Position numbers and translations under genes: made by a program. Positions 9,504-18,724 of a stretch of DNA of 40,315 bases are shown piece by piece. The DNA lies in contig MEQX01000096.1 in assembly GCA_001770415.1 (NCBI GenBank), positions 1-40,315 of the forward strand. Direction: 5' to 3'. The stretch is from Betaproteobacteria bacterium RIFCSPLOWO2_02_FULL_63_19 (GTDB lineage: Bacteria > Pseudomonadota > Gammaproteobacteria > Burkholderiales > SG8-39). The number at the start of each line of letters is the position of its first letter. The stretch's first letter is position 1. Under the pieces are notes generated by a model that ran no database searches, was not told where the DNA came from, and was given only the letters and a program-made list of their open reading frames with translations.

Positions 9504-11615
9504 TTACTTTACGCGCATCCCGGGGACCGCGCCGGCATCCGGCGAAAGCAGGTAGATGCCGGATCCTTCCCCGGACGCCGCGAGTACCATTCCCTCCGAA
9601 AGACCGAATTTCATCCTGCGCGGTGCGAGGTTCGCGACCACCACGGTCAGCCGCCCTTCCAGCCCGGCCGGGTCGTACGCCGACTTGATGCCCGCGAAAA
9701 CCGTGCGCGTGCCGCTGCCCAGGTCGAGCGTGATCTTCAGCAGCTTGTCCGCACCGTCCACGAGCTCGGCTTTCAGGATCTTGGCGACGCGCAAATCCAG
9801 CTTGGCGAACTCGTCTATCGATATGGTCGCCGGCGCCGCAGGCCGCTGAGTTTCGGCTGCCGGCGTGGCCGGGTGCGGGGTGGAGGCGGCCGCCTTCGCC
9901 TGCTCCTTGTCGATGTCGAACAGCGCGTCGAGCTGCTTCGGATCGACGCGGGTCATGAGGTGTGAATACGGCTGAATCGCGTGGTTACCCGGGAAGAAAC
10001 TGTGTTGCCCCCATTTCATCTGATCGTCGGTCAAGTTCAAGAAATGCCGGACTCGCTCCGCCGTCGCGGGAAGTATGGGACGGAGAAGGACCGTCGCGTA
10101 CCAGAACATTGCAAGGGCGGAAGAGCACACTTGGTGCAGCTTCCACGAGTCAACCTCGACTTTTGCCAGTTGCCAGGGCTTTTGCTCGTCCACGTACTGA
10201 TTGATCTCGTCGAGGAACCCGCCGATTTCACGGATCGCCTTGCCGTACTCGCGATCGTTGTAATGTCGGCCGATTGGGGACCAGCAATCATCGCTCGATT
10301 GCATTCTGCGGATTAAAGGCATCGCCGCCGCATGCGCCGCGCTCATGGTGCCGTTGAAACGCTCGCTTATGAATCCCGCGCAGCGACTCGCGATGTTCAC
10401 GTATTTGCCGATCAGGTCGCTGTTGACCCGCGCGATGAAATCATCCGGGTTGAAGTCCACGTCCTCGACGTTGGCGTTCAGCTTCGCCGCGATGTAGTAG
10501 CGCAGCCATTCCGGGTTCATGCCGATTTCGAGGTAGCGCAGCGGGTCGATACCGGTACCGCGGCTCTTGGACATCTTCTCGCCCGAGACGGTGATGAAAC
10601 CGTGGACAAAGACGTTGTTCGGTACCTTGTAGTCGGCGAATTTCAGCGTGGCAGGCCAGAACAGCGTGTGGAAATAGATGATGTCCTTGCCGATGAAGTG
10701 GACCTGTTCGTTGTCCGGGTCGGCCATGAACTCCTCGAACGTCCATCGCCGCTCGTAGCCGCGTTCCTTCACCACCTGTGGATAGCGGTTGCCTTCCAGA
10801 TAATTGCGGAAGCTCGCCAGGTAGCCGATCGGCGCGTCGAGCCAAACGTAGAAGAATTTTCCCGGCGCATCGGGGATCGGGATGCCGAAGTAGGGCGGGT
10901 CGCGCGAAATGTCCCAGTCGCCGAGGGCGCTCTCGCCCTCGCCCTCCAGCCACTCGCGCGCCTTGTTCGCCACCTGGGGCTGCAGGCGGCCCGGCTCGTT
11001 GACCCATCTGCGCAGAAATTCGACGCACTGCGGATCCGACAGCTTGAAGAAATGGTGCTCCGATCTCTTCAGCACGGGCGCGGCCCCGGACAGCGTCGAG
11101 TAGGGGTTGTTCAACTCGGTGGGCGAGTACACCGAGCTGCAGTTCTCGCACGCGTCACCGTACTGGTCCCTCGCGCCGCACTTGGGGCATTCGCCTTTGA
11201 TGTAGCGGTCGGCGAGGAACATGTTCTTCACCGGGTCGTAAAACTGTTCGATCGCCTTCGTGTAGACCAGGCCCGCGGCCTTGAGCTTGCGGTAGATGTC
11301 CTGCGAGAACCAGGTGTTCTCAGGCGAGTGCGTCGAGTGCCAGTTGTCGAAGGCGATGTTGAATCCCTCGAGGTAGCGCGCGCGCCCGGCGGCTATCGCC
11401 GCGACGAAGGCTTCCGGCGCCTGGCCCGCCTTCTCCGCGGCCAGCATGATCGGGGCCCCGTGCGCATCGTCAGCACCGACGAAATGGACCTCGTGTCCCT
11501 GCATGCGCTGGAAGCGTACCCAGATGTCGGCCTGGATGTACTCCATGATGTGGCCGATGTGGAACGGTCCGTTGGCGTAGGGCAGGGCGGTGGTGACGAA
11601 GATTCTGCGTGGCAT
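9504..11615 (-). CDS. metG: Methionyl-tRNA synthetase
   Basis: A 703-residue class I aminoacyl-tRNA synthetase charging tRNA-Met. The HIGH signature is in [14 protein letters not shown] near residue 20. The zinc knuckle is [17 protein letters not shown] near 145-160. The KMSKS loop is [11 protein letters not shown]. The C-terminal part after a short Ala/Pro linker (about residue 590 on) is a tRNA-binding OB domain ([20 protein letters not shown]), which dimerises the enzyme in long MetG forms. Length agrees with E. coli-type MetG (about 677). It is divergent from apbC and upstream of the cyclase gene. No strong Shine-Dalgarno precedes the ATG at 11615. Confidence 0.98.
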   Translation of the reverse strand: MPRRIFVTTALPYANGPFHIGHIMEYIQADIWVRFQRMQGHEVHFVGADDAHGAPIMLAAEKAGQAPEAFVAAIAAGRARYLEGFNIAFDNWHSTHSPENTWFSQDIYRKLKAAGLVYTKAIEQFYDPVKNMFLADRYIKGECPKCGARDQYGDACENCSSVYSPTELNNPYSTLSGAAPVLKRSEHHFFKLSDPQCVEFLRRWVNEPGRLQPQVANKAREWLEGEGESALGDWDISRDPPYFGIPIPDAPGKFFYVWLDAPIGYLASFRNYLEGNRYPQVVKERGYERRWTFEEFMADPDNEQVHFIGKDIIYFHTLFWPATLKFADYKVPNNVFVHGFITVSGEKMSKSRGTGIDPLRYLEIGMNPEWLRYYIAAKLNANVEDVDFNPDDFIARVNSDLIGKYVNIASRCAGFISERFNGTMSAAHAAAMPLIRRMQSSDDCWSPIGRHYNDREYGKAIREIGGFLDEINQYVDEQKPWQLAKVEVDSWKLHQVCSSALAMFWYATVLLRPILPATAERVRHFLNLTDDQMKWGQHSFFPGNHAIQPYSHLMTRVDPKQLDALFDIDKEQAKAAASTPHPATPAAETQRPAAPATISIDEFAKLDLRVAKILKAELVDGADKLLKITLDLGSGTRTVFAGIKSAYDPAGLEGRLTVVVANLAPRRMKFGLSEGMVLAASGEGSGIYLLSPDAGAVPGMRVK

Positions 11616-11758
11616 GTGCTGCTTTTTTCTGCGGAAACTATTAATTCTATCGTGGTAACTGCCGTTTACGCATGCAAATCTGGGTAAAATGGCGGCCCAG
11701 CTTAGTCCACCGCGTGAGCCGGCACAATGACCGGCCTCGCTTGCACCGGAGGCAACCC

Positions 11759-12847
11759 ATGTCGCTGACCCAGGAAGTCGTGCAAAACGCGCTCAAGGAG
11801 GTTGTAGACCCGAATACGGGCAAAAACCTCATGGCGACGAAATCGGCACGGAACATCAAACTCGACGGGAAGAATGTTTCTCTCGATGTCGAACTCGGCT
11901 ACCCGGCCAAGACACAGATCGAGCTGGTCAGAAAGGCGGTACTCGAGCGGCTGCGGCAAATCGAGGGCATCGGCGAAGTCAACGTGAGCGTCGCGAGCAA
12001 GATCGCCGCGCACGCCGTGCAGCGCGGCGTGAAGCTGATACCCGGCGTAAAGAACATCATCGCCATCGCTTCGGGAAAAGGGGGCGTGGGCAAGTCCACG
12101 ACGGCCGTGAACCTCGCGCTCGCGCTGGCGGCCGAAGGCGCCAAGGTCGGCGTGCTGGATGCCGACATTTACGGGCCGTCGCAGCCCATGATGCTCGGTA
12201 TTTCCGGCACCCCGCACACGGATGACGGAAAAATCATCGAACCGATGCGGGGACACGGGATCGAGGCGATGTCGATCGGTTTTCTCATCGACAGTGACAC
12301 ACCGATGGTGTGGCGCGGGCCCATGGTGACCCAGGCGCTGGAACAGCTGCTGCGCGACACGCGCTGGGGCGACCTCGACTACATGGTGGTGGATCTGCCC
12401 CCGGGCACCGGAGACACGCAGCTGACGCTGGCCCAGAAGGTTCCGGTCACCGGGGCGGTGATCGTCACCACGCCGCAGGACATCGCACTGCTGGATGCGA
12501 GAAAGGGACTGAAGATGTTCGAGAAGGTCGGCATTCCGATTCTCGGTATCGTCGAGAACATGAGCATTCACATCTGTAGCAACTGCGGGCACGCCGAGCA
12601 CATCTTCGGGCACGGCGGCGCCGAGCGCATGTGCAGCGAGTACAAGGCGGAGTTCCTCGGCGGGCTGCCGCTTGACATCAAGATTCGCGAACAGGCGGAC
12701 TCGGGCAAGCCGACCGTGGTTTCCGATCCCGACGGTGCGGTCGCCGAACTCTATCGGAAGATCGCGCGCCGCGTCGCCGTCAAGATCGGCGAACTGCAGA
12801 AGGACATGAGCGCAAAATTCCCGAATATCGTCATTCAAAACACATAA
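11759..12847 (+). CDS. apbC: Iron-sulfur cluster carrier ATPase ApbC/Mrp
   Basis: A 362-residue P-loop NTPase of the Mrp/NBP35 family, which carries Fe-S clusters to target proteins in the cytoplasm. The N-terminal MIP18-like domain covers about residues 1-85 ([19 protein letters not shown]). The deviant Walker A motif is [11 protein letters not shown] near residue 105. Switch regions are [10 protein letters not shown] and [13 protein letters not shown]. The cluster-binding CxxC is ICSNCGH. Start 11759 has a textbook GGAGG six bases upstream; the frame extends further 5' but without homology. The gene diverges from metG, a common arrangement in proteobacteria, and is followed by dcd after 9 bases, so the two are likely co-transcribed. 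Confidence 0.97.
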   Translation: MSLTQEVVQNALKEVVDPNTGKNLMATKSARNIKLDGKNVSLDVELGYPAKTQIELVRKAVLERLRQIEGIGEVNVSVASKIAAHAVQRGVKLIPGVKNIIAIASGKGGVGKSTTAVNLALALAAEGAKVGVLDADIYGPSQPMMLGISGTPHTDDGKIIEPMRGHGIEAMSIGFLIDSDTPMVWRGPMVTQALEQLLRDTRWGDLDYMVVDLPPGTGDTQLTLAQKVPVTGAVIVTTPQDIALLDARKGLKMFEKVGIPILGIVENMSIHICSNCGHAEHIFGHGGAERMCSEYKAEFLGGLPLDIKIREQADSGKPTVVSDPDGAVAELYRKIARRVAVKIGELQKDMSAKFPNIVIQNT

Positions 12848-12856
12848 GTACGTTCA

Positions 12857-13423
12857 ATGACCATCAAGTCCGACGCGTGGATTCGCCGCATGGCGCGATC
12901 GCAGCGCATGATCGAACCCTTCGAACCGTCGCAGGTGAAGGAGGTCGAAAGCCGGAAGGTGGTGTCCTACGGGACATCCAGCTACGGCTACGATATCCGC
13001 TGCTCGCGCGAGTTCAAGATATTCACCAACATAAACTCCACCATCGTCGATCCGAAGAACTTCGACGAGAAGTCGTTCGTGGATTTCAGCGGCGACGTCT
13101 GCATCATTCCGCCCAATTCGTTCGCGCTGGCGCGCACGGTCGAGTACTTCCGTGTTCCCCGCAACGTGCTCGTGGTGTGCCTGGGGAAGAGCACCTATGC
13201 GCGTTGCGGCATCATCGTCAACGTCACGCCGCTGGAACCGGAATGGGAGGGGCACGTGACGCTGGAATTTTCGAACACGACGCCGCTCCCGGCGAAGATT
13301 TACGCCAACGAGGGTGTTGCGCAGGTGCTCTTCTTCGAGTCCGACGAGCCCTGCGAGACGTCCTACAAGGACCGGGGGGGGAAGTATCAGGGGCAGCGCG
13401 GCGTAACCATGCCGAAGGTCTGA
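12857..13423 (+). CDS. dcd: dCTP deaminase
   Basis: A 188-residue enzyme of the dUTPase-like fold that deaminates dCTP to dUTP, feeding thymidylate synthesis. Recognised from [20 protein letters not shown] at the start, [20 protein letters not shown], the conserved [20 protein letters not shown] segment containing nucleotide-binding and catalytic residues, and the C-terminal [14 protein letters not shown] that closes over the active site. Length is standard (188-193). It follows apbC by 9 bases on the same strand and converges with folA, with only 9 bases between the two stops. Functionally it pairs with thyA and folA just downstream. Confidence 0.98.
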   Translation: MTIKSDAWIRRMARSQRMIEPFEPSQVKEVESRKVVSYGTSSYGYDIRCSREFKIFTNINSTIVDPKNFDEKSFVDFSGDVCIIPPNSFALARTVEYFRVPRNVLVVCLGKSTYARCGIIVNVTPLEPEWEGHVTLEFSNTTPLPAKIYANEGVAQVLFFESDEPCETSYKDRGGKYQGQRGVTMPKV

Positions 13424-13432
13424 TACGCCGGT

Positions 13433-13921
13433 TCAGGCGCGTCTTTCGTAGGTGACGAAATCGTAGCTGGGCGCAAGCGGGTCCTGACTCGAACGTGACT
13501 CGCGGGACACCTCCCGCCAGGGACGGCAGTCGAAATCGGGAAAGTAAGCGTCACCGTCGATTTCGGCATCGACTTCAGTGAGCTGCAGCCGGTCCGCGAG
13601 CGGCAGCGCCGAGGCATAGATCTGCGCACCGCCGATCACGAACACCTCGCCGGCACCGGAGACCTCCGCCAGCGCCGCTTCGAACGAATGCACTACGCGG
13701 CAGCCCGGCGCCGAGAAGTCCGGCGAGCGCGTAACTACAATATTGTCCCGGCCGGGCAGCGGCCGGCCGATGGATTCGTAGGTCCTGCGGCCCATGATCA
13801 CCGCGTGGCCGAGTGTCAGCTTCTTGAATCGCTTCAGGTCGTCGGAAATGTGCCAGGGAAGTCGATTGGCGCGGCCGATGACGCGGTTGCGCGAGAGCGC
13901 GGCAATGATCGTTACCGTCAT
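13433..13921 (-). CDS. folA: Dihydrofolate reductase
   Basis: A 162-residue NADPH-dependent reductase that regenerates tetrahydrofolate. Signatures are [20 protein letters not shown] at the N terminus, the catalytic acidic residue in [29 protein letters not shown] for NADPH binding, and [20 protein letters not shown]. Length is that of chromosomal bacterial FolA (about 160). Its ATG overlaps the thyA stop by four bases (ATGA), so it is translationally coupled as the last gene of a five-gene minus-strand run. This fits its role of recycling the dihydrofolate produced by ThyA. Confidence 0.98.
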   Translation of the reverse strand: MTVTIIAALSRNRVIGRANRLPWHISDDLKRFKKLTLGHAVIMGRRTYESIGRPLPGRDNIVVTRSPDFSAPGCRVVHSFEAALAEVSGAGEVFVIGGAQIYASALPLADRLQLTEVDAEIDGDAYFPDFDCRPWREVSRESRSSQDPLAPSYDFVTYERRA

Positions 13922-14727
13922 ACCGCGATCGGAGCCTTGATCGCCGGATGCGGATCATAGCCCTCGAGTGTGAAGTCTTCGTAGGTGAAGGCGAACACGT
14001 CCTTGATTCGCGGATTGAGCTTCATGGTCGGAAACGGTCGCGGCGTACGAGCGAGTTGAATTCGGGTCTGCTCGACGTGATTCAGATAGAGGTGCGCGTC
14101 GCCCAGCGTGTGCACGAACTCCCCAGGTGCAAGGCCGGTCGCCTGCGCAATCATCATGGTGAGCAGCGCGTACGACGCGATATTGAAGGGCACACCGAGG
14201 AAGATGTCAGCGCTGCGCTGGTACATCTGGCACGACAGGTGTCCCGCACAGACGTACAACTGAAAGAACGCATGGCAGGGTGGCAGTTTCATGCTCGAGA
14301 CGTCCGCCGGATTCCACGCGGTCACGATGTGTCGTCTTGAATCCGGATTCGTGCGGATGGATTCCACGACCTGGGCTAGCTGGTCGATTCGACGCCCATC
14401 GGGCGCCCGCCAGTTTCGCCACTGGACGCCGTATACCGGCCCCAGTTCACCGTTCTCGTCCGCCCACTCATCCCAGATGGTGACGCCGTGCTGCTTGAGC
14501 CACGCGATGTTGCTTTCTCCGCGCAGGAACCACAACAGTTCGTAGATGATCGACTTCAGGTGCAGTTTCTTGGTCGTCAGCAGCGGAAACGAATCGGCCA
14601 GATCGAAGCGCATCTGGGTCCCGAAGACCGACAAGGTGCCGGTACCGGTGCGGTCGGTCTTGCGGTTTCCGTGCTCGAGAACCTGGCGCATCAGGTCCAG
14701 GTATTGCTGTTCGGGATGGGGTGGCAT
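13918..14727 (-). CDS. thyA: Thymidylate synthase
   Basis: A 269-residue enzyme converting dUMP to dTMP with methylene-tetrahydrofolate. Motifs include [20 protein letters not shown], the [20 protein letters not shown] segment, the catalytic cysteine Cys151 in [12 protein letters not shown], and [18 protein letters not shown]. The start at 14727 is chosen because [17 protein letters not shown] aligns with the family start and its ATG shares one base with the TGA of the upstream DUF2784 gene; an upstream extension has no homology. The 3' end overlaps folA by four bases. Together with folA it forms the usual thymidylate/folate recycling pair. Confidence 0.98.
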   Translation of the reverse strand: MPPHPEQQYLDLMRQVLEHGNRKTDRTGTGTLSVFGTQMRFDLADSFPLLTTKKLHLKSIIYELLWFLRGESNIAWLKQHGVTIWDEWADENGELGPVYGVQWRNWRAPDGRRIDQLAQVVESIRTNPDSRRHIVTAWNPADVSSMKLPPCHAFFQLYVCAGHLSCQMYQRSADIFLGVPFNIASYALLTMMIAQATGLAPGEFVHTLGDAHLYLNHVEQTRIQLARTPRPFPTMKLNPRIKDVFAFTYEDFTLEGYDPHPAIKAPIAV

Positions 14728-15188
14728 CAAGGGTCGCCGGGTTGCGAAGTGGACGCGGGATCGTGCGGGCAATGATAGCGCCTATCCCGGGCATCCGGCG
14801 CCGAAGCGAATTTGCGGCGAGGTCGCACACGATGCGGCGGAATGAGAAGCCAGGCGAGCGCCGCGGCAAGGGCGAGAACGGCATAGGCGGACGCGAACAC
14901 CCATTCCGGCAGGTCGTAATACAGCAGGCGCGCAACCCAGCGCCCGACGAAGCTTGCACGCTGCGGCTCGGCGCGCCGCAGCGCATCTTCCCAGACGGTG
15001 AGCGGGCAGGCGATGCCGAGCAGGGCCTCGGCCGCCACCAATACGATCGCCCCCAGATGCGCCAATCGGAAGGCGCGATGCCTTACCCAGGCCCAGCGCA
15101 GCGCGCCTCCGGCCAGTATCAGCGCGAACCCGCCCGTCACGAACAGCACGAACATGAAATGAACCACGAGGATCGCGTCGGCGAGCAT
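14727..15188 (-). CDS. DUF2784-type membrane protein
   Basis: A 153-residue predicted inner membrane protein of the DUF2784 type, function unknown. It begins [20 protein letters not shown], followed by hydrophobic segments near residues 22-32, 45-62 ([20 protein letters not shown]) and 108-128, with the conserved CPLTVWE motif between them. The C-terminal tail is rich in Arg and Pro. The frame is open further upstream, but the homologous region starts at ATG 15188, 40 bases after the sulfurtransferase stop. Its TGA overlaps the thyA ATG. The family is often seen as a small four-helix protein; I see nothing tying it to thymidylate synthesis beyond position. Confidence 0.82.
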   Translation of the reverse strand: MLADAILVVHFMFVLFVTGGFALILAGGALRWAWVRHRAFRLAHLGAIVLVAAEALLGIACPLTVWEDALRRAEPQRASFVGRWVARLLYYDLPEWVFASAYAVLALAAALAWLLIPPHRVRPRRKFASAPDARDRRYHCPHDPASTSQPGDP

Positions 15189-15228
15189 GGCAGCGCTCGA
15201 TGCAGCCTGATCGAGGGATTGACGCGGA

Positions 15229-16104
15229 TCAGCCGCGCGCTCCGCGTTCGACCGGCCGCGCCGGGTCCGCGCACCATTCGCTCCACGAACCGGGATAGAG
15301 CCTGCTGCCGGCGAGACCCGCGATTTCCATGGCCAGCAGGTTGTGGCAGGCCGACACGCCCGAGCCGCAGCTATGAACGACGTGCTCGGGCCGGTGCGCA
15401 TTCAGCAGGGCCATGAAATCGGCGCGCAGCGTCGCGTGCGGCCGAAAGCAGCCGGCAGCATCGAGGTTCTGCTTGTAGAAGCGATTCACGGACCCCGGAA
15501 TTCGACCGGCGACCGGATCTATGGGTTCAGTTTCGCCCCGAAACCGTTCCGGCGAACGGGCGTCGACGAGCAGCATTTCCTGGCGCTCGAGATGCGACAG
15601 CACGTAGGCTGCGTCTACGCAACTCCCGGGATCACCGCTTCGGACAGTGCGTGGAGCGAAGCGCGTCGGGCGCGGCGTTGGAATTGCATCGTCACGGGGT
15701 CTGTTCTCCCGAACCCATTTCAGCCATCCGCCATCGAGCACGGCGACTGACGAGTGCCCGAGCCAGCGCAGCATCCACCAAAGCCGCGACGCGTTGATCC
15801 CGTCCTGGGCATCGTAGGCCACCACGCATGTTTCGGGACCGATTCCGGCCGCGCCGAGCTTGGCAGCGAGAACCGCCGCGTCAGGAAGCGGGTGGCGACC
15901 GTTCTTCCCCGATTGTGGACCGGCGAGGTCACGGTCCAGATGCATGAAACGGGCCCCCGGGATGTGCGACATCGCGTACTCGGTATGGCCGGCGTCCGGC
16001 TTCATCAGATCGTGACGGCAATCCGCGATCACCCAATGCGTGTCCGAAAGGTGCCGCTGCAGTTCCGCCGTGCTGATGAGGGTATTGAGGTCTTTACTGT
16101 CCAT
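15229..16104 (-). CDS. 3-mercaptopyruvate/thiosulfate sulfurtransferase (two rhodanese domains)
   Basis: A 291-residue tandem rhodanese protein that transfers sulfur from 3-mercaptopyruvate or thiosulfate to an acceptor. The N-terminal rhodanese domain (about 10-135) is inactive, with Asp98 (VVAYDAQDG) in place of the cysteine. The C-terminal domain (about 160-285) carries the active cysteine Cys246 in CGSGVSA, closer to the CGSGVTA loop of mercaptopyruvate sulfurtransferases than to the CRKGVTA loop of thiosulfate types. The ATG at 16104 lies 8 bases after the Rieske oxygenase stop; a longer frame to 16146 would overlap that gene. It is probably cytoplasmic, as no signal peptide is seen. Pairing with a Rieske oxygenase is notable. 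Confidence 0.93.
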   Translation of the reverse strand: MDSKDLNTLISTAELQRHLSDTHWVIADCRHDLMKPDAGHTEYAMSHIPGARFMHLDRDLAGPQSGKNGRHPLPDAAVLAAKLGAAGIGPETCVVAYDAQDGINASRLWWMLRWLGHSSVAVLDGGWLKWVRENRPRDDAIPTPRPTRFAPRTVRSGDPGSCVDAAYVLSHLERQEMLLVDARSPERFRGETEPIDPVAGRIPGSVNRFYKQNLDAAGCFRPHATLRADFMALLNAHRPEHVVHSCGSGVSACHNLLAMEIAGLAGSRLYPGSWSEWCADPARPVERGARG

Positions 16105-16112
16105 CGGGCAGC

Positions 16113-17216
16113 TCAGATGTGCGGCATCAGTCGCCGCCGTATCCATTCATGGAAAAAGACGATGCCGTCTTCCATCGGCGACTGGACCGGTCCGTAATCA
16201 TCGATGCCGTCGTTCGCCAGCACCTGGCGGCCACGGTCGGTCTTCTGTCCGATGATCTCGTCCTCGTACGCTGTCTCTGCATAGGCGGCCTGTTGCGCTT
16301 CGACATACTCGCGTTCGAACAGCGCGACCTCCTCCGTGTAATAGTACTCCACCACGTTCAGGGTCCGGGTCGGCGACACGGGAATCAGCGTGCTGATCAC
16401 GATGGTATTGGGATACCACTCGAGCATGATGTTCGGGTAGTAAAGCTGCCAGATCGCGCCATGCTCGGGGTCTTTGTTGCCCAGATAGCTCTTGACCCGC
16501 TCGTGCCAGCGGCTGTAGACGGCTGTCCCGGGATTCTCGAGTTGGTTGTTGGGACCGAGCACCTGAACCGAATAATTCTCACCCGCGGTCCAGCGCAGGT
16601 CGTCGCAGGCAACGAAGCCAGCGAGTCCGGGGTGAAACGGAGCGACGTGATAGAGCTCAAGATAGATTTCGATGAACGTTTTCCAGTTCTGCCTGCATTC
16701 GGTTACCGTCATGCGGTCGAAGACATGGCCCGACATGTCGAATTCGCGCTCGACGCCGGATCCTGCCAGGTCCCGGGCAACGTCGCGGGCTCCCGCGAAC
16801 AACAGGCCGTTCCAGTTCGTCAGCGGTTTCTTGAACAAATTGCGGCAGGGATTCTCGGCGAAGTGCGGTGCGCCAAGCAGTGTGCCGTCCATGTCGTAGG
16901 TCCACCTGTGCACGGGACACACCAGATTCTGCGCGTTGCCACTGCCTTCGACGATAATCGCCTGACGGTGCCTGCAGACGTTTGTCAGCAGTTCGATACC
17001 GTTGGCGTTATGCACCAGCACCTTCCCGTGGTCGGCCCATTCCAACGAGTAGTAGTCCCCCCGGTTTGGCACCATCAGTGCGTGGCCGACGTACCCCGGG
17101 GCGTCGGCAAACAAGAGCCTCTTTTCCAGCTCAAAAATACGTTCGTCGAGGTACCAGGATAGTGGCAGTTGCGACGTCGCCGGTGCGAGCGTGCGCGAGC
17201 TGGCCAGATAGGACAT
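16113..17216 (-). CDS. Rieske non-heme iron oxygenase, alpha subunit type
   Basis: A 367-residue oxygenase component. The Rieske [2Fe-2S] site is Cys81-x-His83 and Cys100-x-x-His103 (CRHRQ ... CPVHRW). The mononuclear iron site is in FIEIYLELYHVAPFHPGL, with His190 and His195. NWKTFIEIYLE matches the conserved N-W-K-x-x-x-E block of ring-hydroxylating and related quaternary-amine oxygenases. Length is typical for homotrimeric alpha-only enzymes such as carnitine or glycine-betaine oxygenases (about 370-430). No ferredoxin or reductase gene lies nearby, so the electron donor must be elsewhere. It is the first gene of the minus-strand run ending in folA. Substrate cannot be read from the sequence. 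Confidence 0.93.
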   Translation of the reverse strand: MSYLASSRTLAPATSQLPLSWYLDERIFELEKRLLFADAPGYVGHALMVPNRGDYYSLEWADHGKVLVHNANGIELLTNVCRHRQAIIVEGSGNAQNLVCPVHRWTYDMDGTLLGAPHFAENPCRNLFKKPLTNWNGLLFAGARDVARDLAGSGVEREFDMSGHVFDRMTVTECRQNWKTFIEIYLELYHVAPFHPGLAGFVACDDLRWTAGENYSVQVLGPNNQLENPGTAVYSRWHERVKSYLGNKDPEHGAIWQLYYPNIMLEWYPNTIVISTLIPVSPTRTLNVVEYYYTEEVALFEREYVEAQQAAYAETAYEDEIIGQKTDRGRQVLANDGIDDYGPVQSPMEDGIVFFHEWIRRRLMPHI

Positions 17217-17351
17217 ATACCGGATTCTCAGTTCGGCGAAGCGAATAGATGAGGGATTCTAGAGTCTTTTGGCGACCCTCGCCATTTGCGCGCCTGCGCG
17301 GTCGGGCGAATCATCCGTATCGACGTCACGACCCTTCGCAAGGCGCCGGAT

Positions 17352-17380
17352 TTGACCGCCGCGGCCAAGATCGATTAACT
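17352..17380 (+). promoter_or_regulatory. Possible promoter for xseB-ispA-dxs
   Basis: TTGACC (17352-17357, 5/6 to the -35 consensus) stands 17 bases before TTAACT (17375-17380, only 3/6 to the -10). The palindrome GCCGCGGC occurs on both sides, near 17359 and 17395. The site is plausible for the operon start but the -10 is weak. Confidence 0.35.
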
Positions 17381-17434
17381 TCACACCTTTATTAGCCGCG
17401 GCGTCTGCGCGCTGCCCTTGTACCCGCTTCCCTC

Positions 17435-17710
17435 ATGGCCAAGTCCACAAAGTCAAGCACGGCGGACCAGCATCCGAGCTTCGAAGAGGCGCTCGCCGAG
17501 TTGGAAACGATCGTCGCCAGAATGGAGTCGGGCAAGCTGACACTCGAGCAGTCATTGGAGGCGCACCGGCGCGGTATCGAACTGGCGCAGCATTGCCAAT
17601 CGGTTCTGACGCGAGCGCAGCAGCAGGTTAAGGTTCTCGAGGACAACTCACTCAAGGACTTTGCCGTCGATGGTCGTGAGGAAAGTGACGACGAACCATC
17701 CGGCAGGTGA
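17435..17710 (+). CDS. xseB: Exodeoxyribonuclease VII small subunit
   Basis: A 91-residue subunit of exonuclease VII, which degrades single-stranded DNA together with XseA. The family core is PSFEEALAELETIVARMESG followed by KLTLEQSLEAHRRGIELAQH and a C-terminal coiled helix (CQSVLTRAQQQVKVLE). Length is slightly above the usual 80. The gene heads a plus-strand operon; its 3' end overlaps the likely ispA start by about 40 bases. The xseB-ispA-dxs order is common in proteobacteria. xseA is not in the window. Confidence 0.95.
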   Translation: MAKSTKSSTADQHPSFEEALAELETIVARMESGKLTLEQSLEAHRRGIELAQHCQSVLTRAQQQVKVLEDNSLKDFAVDGREESDDEPSGR

Positions 17711-18593
17711 CTTTGCCGCCTGGATGGGGGCCCTCCAGGCTCGGGTCGAGGCGGCGCTCGCTAGGCTGCTGCCGGGTCCGGACATCGTACCGCAGCGCTT
17801 GCACCAGGCGATGCGCTATGCGGTTCTCGGTGGGGGCAAGCGCGTGCGCCCGTTGCTCGCGTTTGCTGCCGGGGACCTGGCCGGCGCCGATTCGTCCCGA
17901 ACCGAAATCGTCGCCTGCGCGCTCGAGTGCATCCACACCTACTCGCTGGTTCATGACGACCTGCCCTGCATGGATGACGACATCCTGCGCCGCGGCCGGT
18001 CGAGCTGTCATGTCGAGTACGATGAGGCGACTGCTCTGCTCGTGGGCGACAGTCTGCAATCGTTCGCATTTCAACTTTTGGGCGAAAACCGGCTGACAGA
18101 CGGTGCCGTGGCGCAACTGGAGATGATCCGCATCCTTGCTGCCGCATGTGGCAGCCGCGGAATGGCCGGCGGGCAGGCGTTCGATCTGGCCAGCGTTGGG
18201 AAGGCGCTCACGGTGCCCGAACTTGAGCATATGCACATCCGCAAGACCGGCGCGCTGATCCGTGCTTCGGTAGCTCTGGGCGCTTATTGCGGTACGGCAC
18301 TCTCCAAAGAAGAACGCGATCATCTGGATCGGTATGCCCGCGCGATAGGGCTTGCGTTTCAGGTGGTCGACGACCTGCTGGACTGCGAAGCCTCCACCGC
18401 GACGCTCGGCAAGACGGCCGGCAAGGACGCTGCAGCCAAAAAGCCCACCTACGTGAGTGTGCTCGGAGTTGCCAGAGCCCGTGACCTGGCCGAGGATTTG
18501 CGCGCGGACGCGCACAAGGCGCTCTCCGGCTTCGGCGAAAAGTCATACCGCCTCGCTGCGCTGGCGGACTTCATTGTGTTGCGCAAGTTTTGA
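17670..18593 (+). CDS. ispA: Farnesyl diphosphate synthase (polyprenyl synthetase)
   Basis: A protein of about 307 residues that condenses IPP with DMAPP and GPP to make farnesyl diphosphate. The first aspartate-rich motif is HDDLPCMDDD, with a four-residue gap typical of bacterial type II farnesyl synthases. The second is FQVVDDLLDCE. GGGKRVRPLL binds the diphosphate. The start is uncertain: ATG 17670 has AAGGA 11 bases upstream, GTG 17685 has GAGG only 3 bases upstream, and homology starts near FAAWM at about 17718. Either start overlaps xseB. dxs follows after about 130 bases, making an isoprenoid operon. Confidence 0.95.
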   Translation: MVVRKVTTNHPAGDFAAWMGALQARVEAALARLLPGPDIVPQRLHQAMRYAVLGGGKRVRPLLAFAAGDLAGADSSRTEIVACALECIHTYSLVHDDLPCMDDDILRRGRSSCHVEYDEATALLVGDSLQSFAFQLLGENRLTDGAVAQLEMIRILAAACGSRGMAGGQAFDLASVGKALTVPELEHMHIRKTGALIRASVALGAYCGTALSKEERDHLDRYARAIGLAFQVVDDLLDCEASTATLGKTAGKDAAAKKPTYVSVLGVARARDLAEDLRADAHKALSGFGEKSYRLAALADFIVLRKF

Positions 18594-18724
18594 GCGCGCA
18601 TCGGTCGCCGCGCTGCTTTTGAGGTACATTGACGCTTGTGACCGGCGTTTGTGGAACCTCCCTGATCGCCTGCGAAAAGGTGGGCGCTCAGGCGCCGCAG
18701 GATGCTGTGGCGCCTAACCCGACG

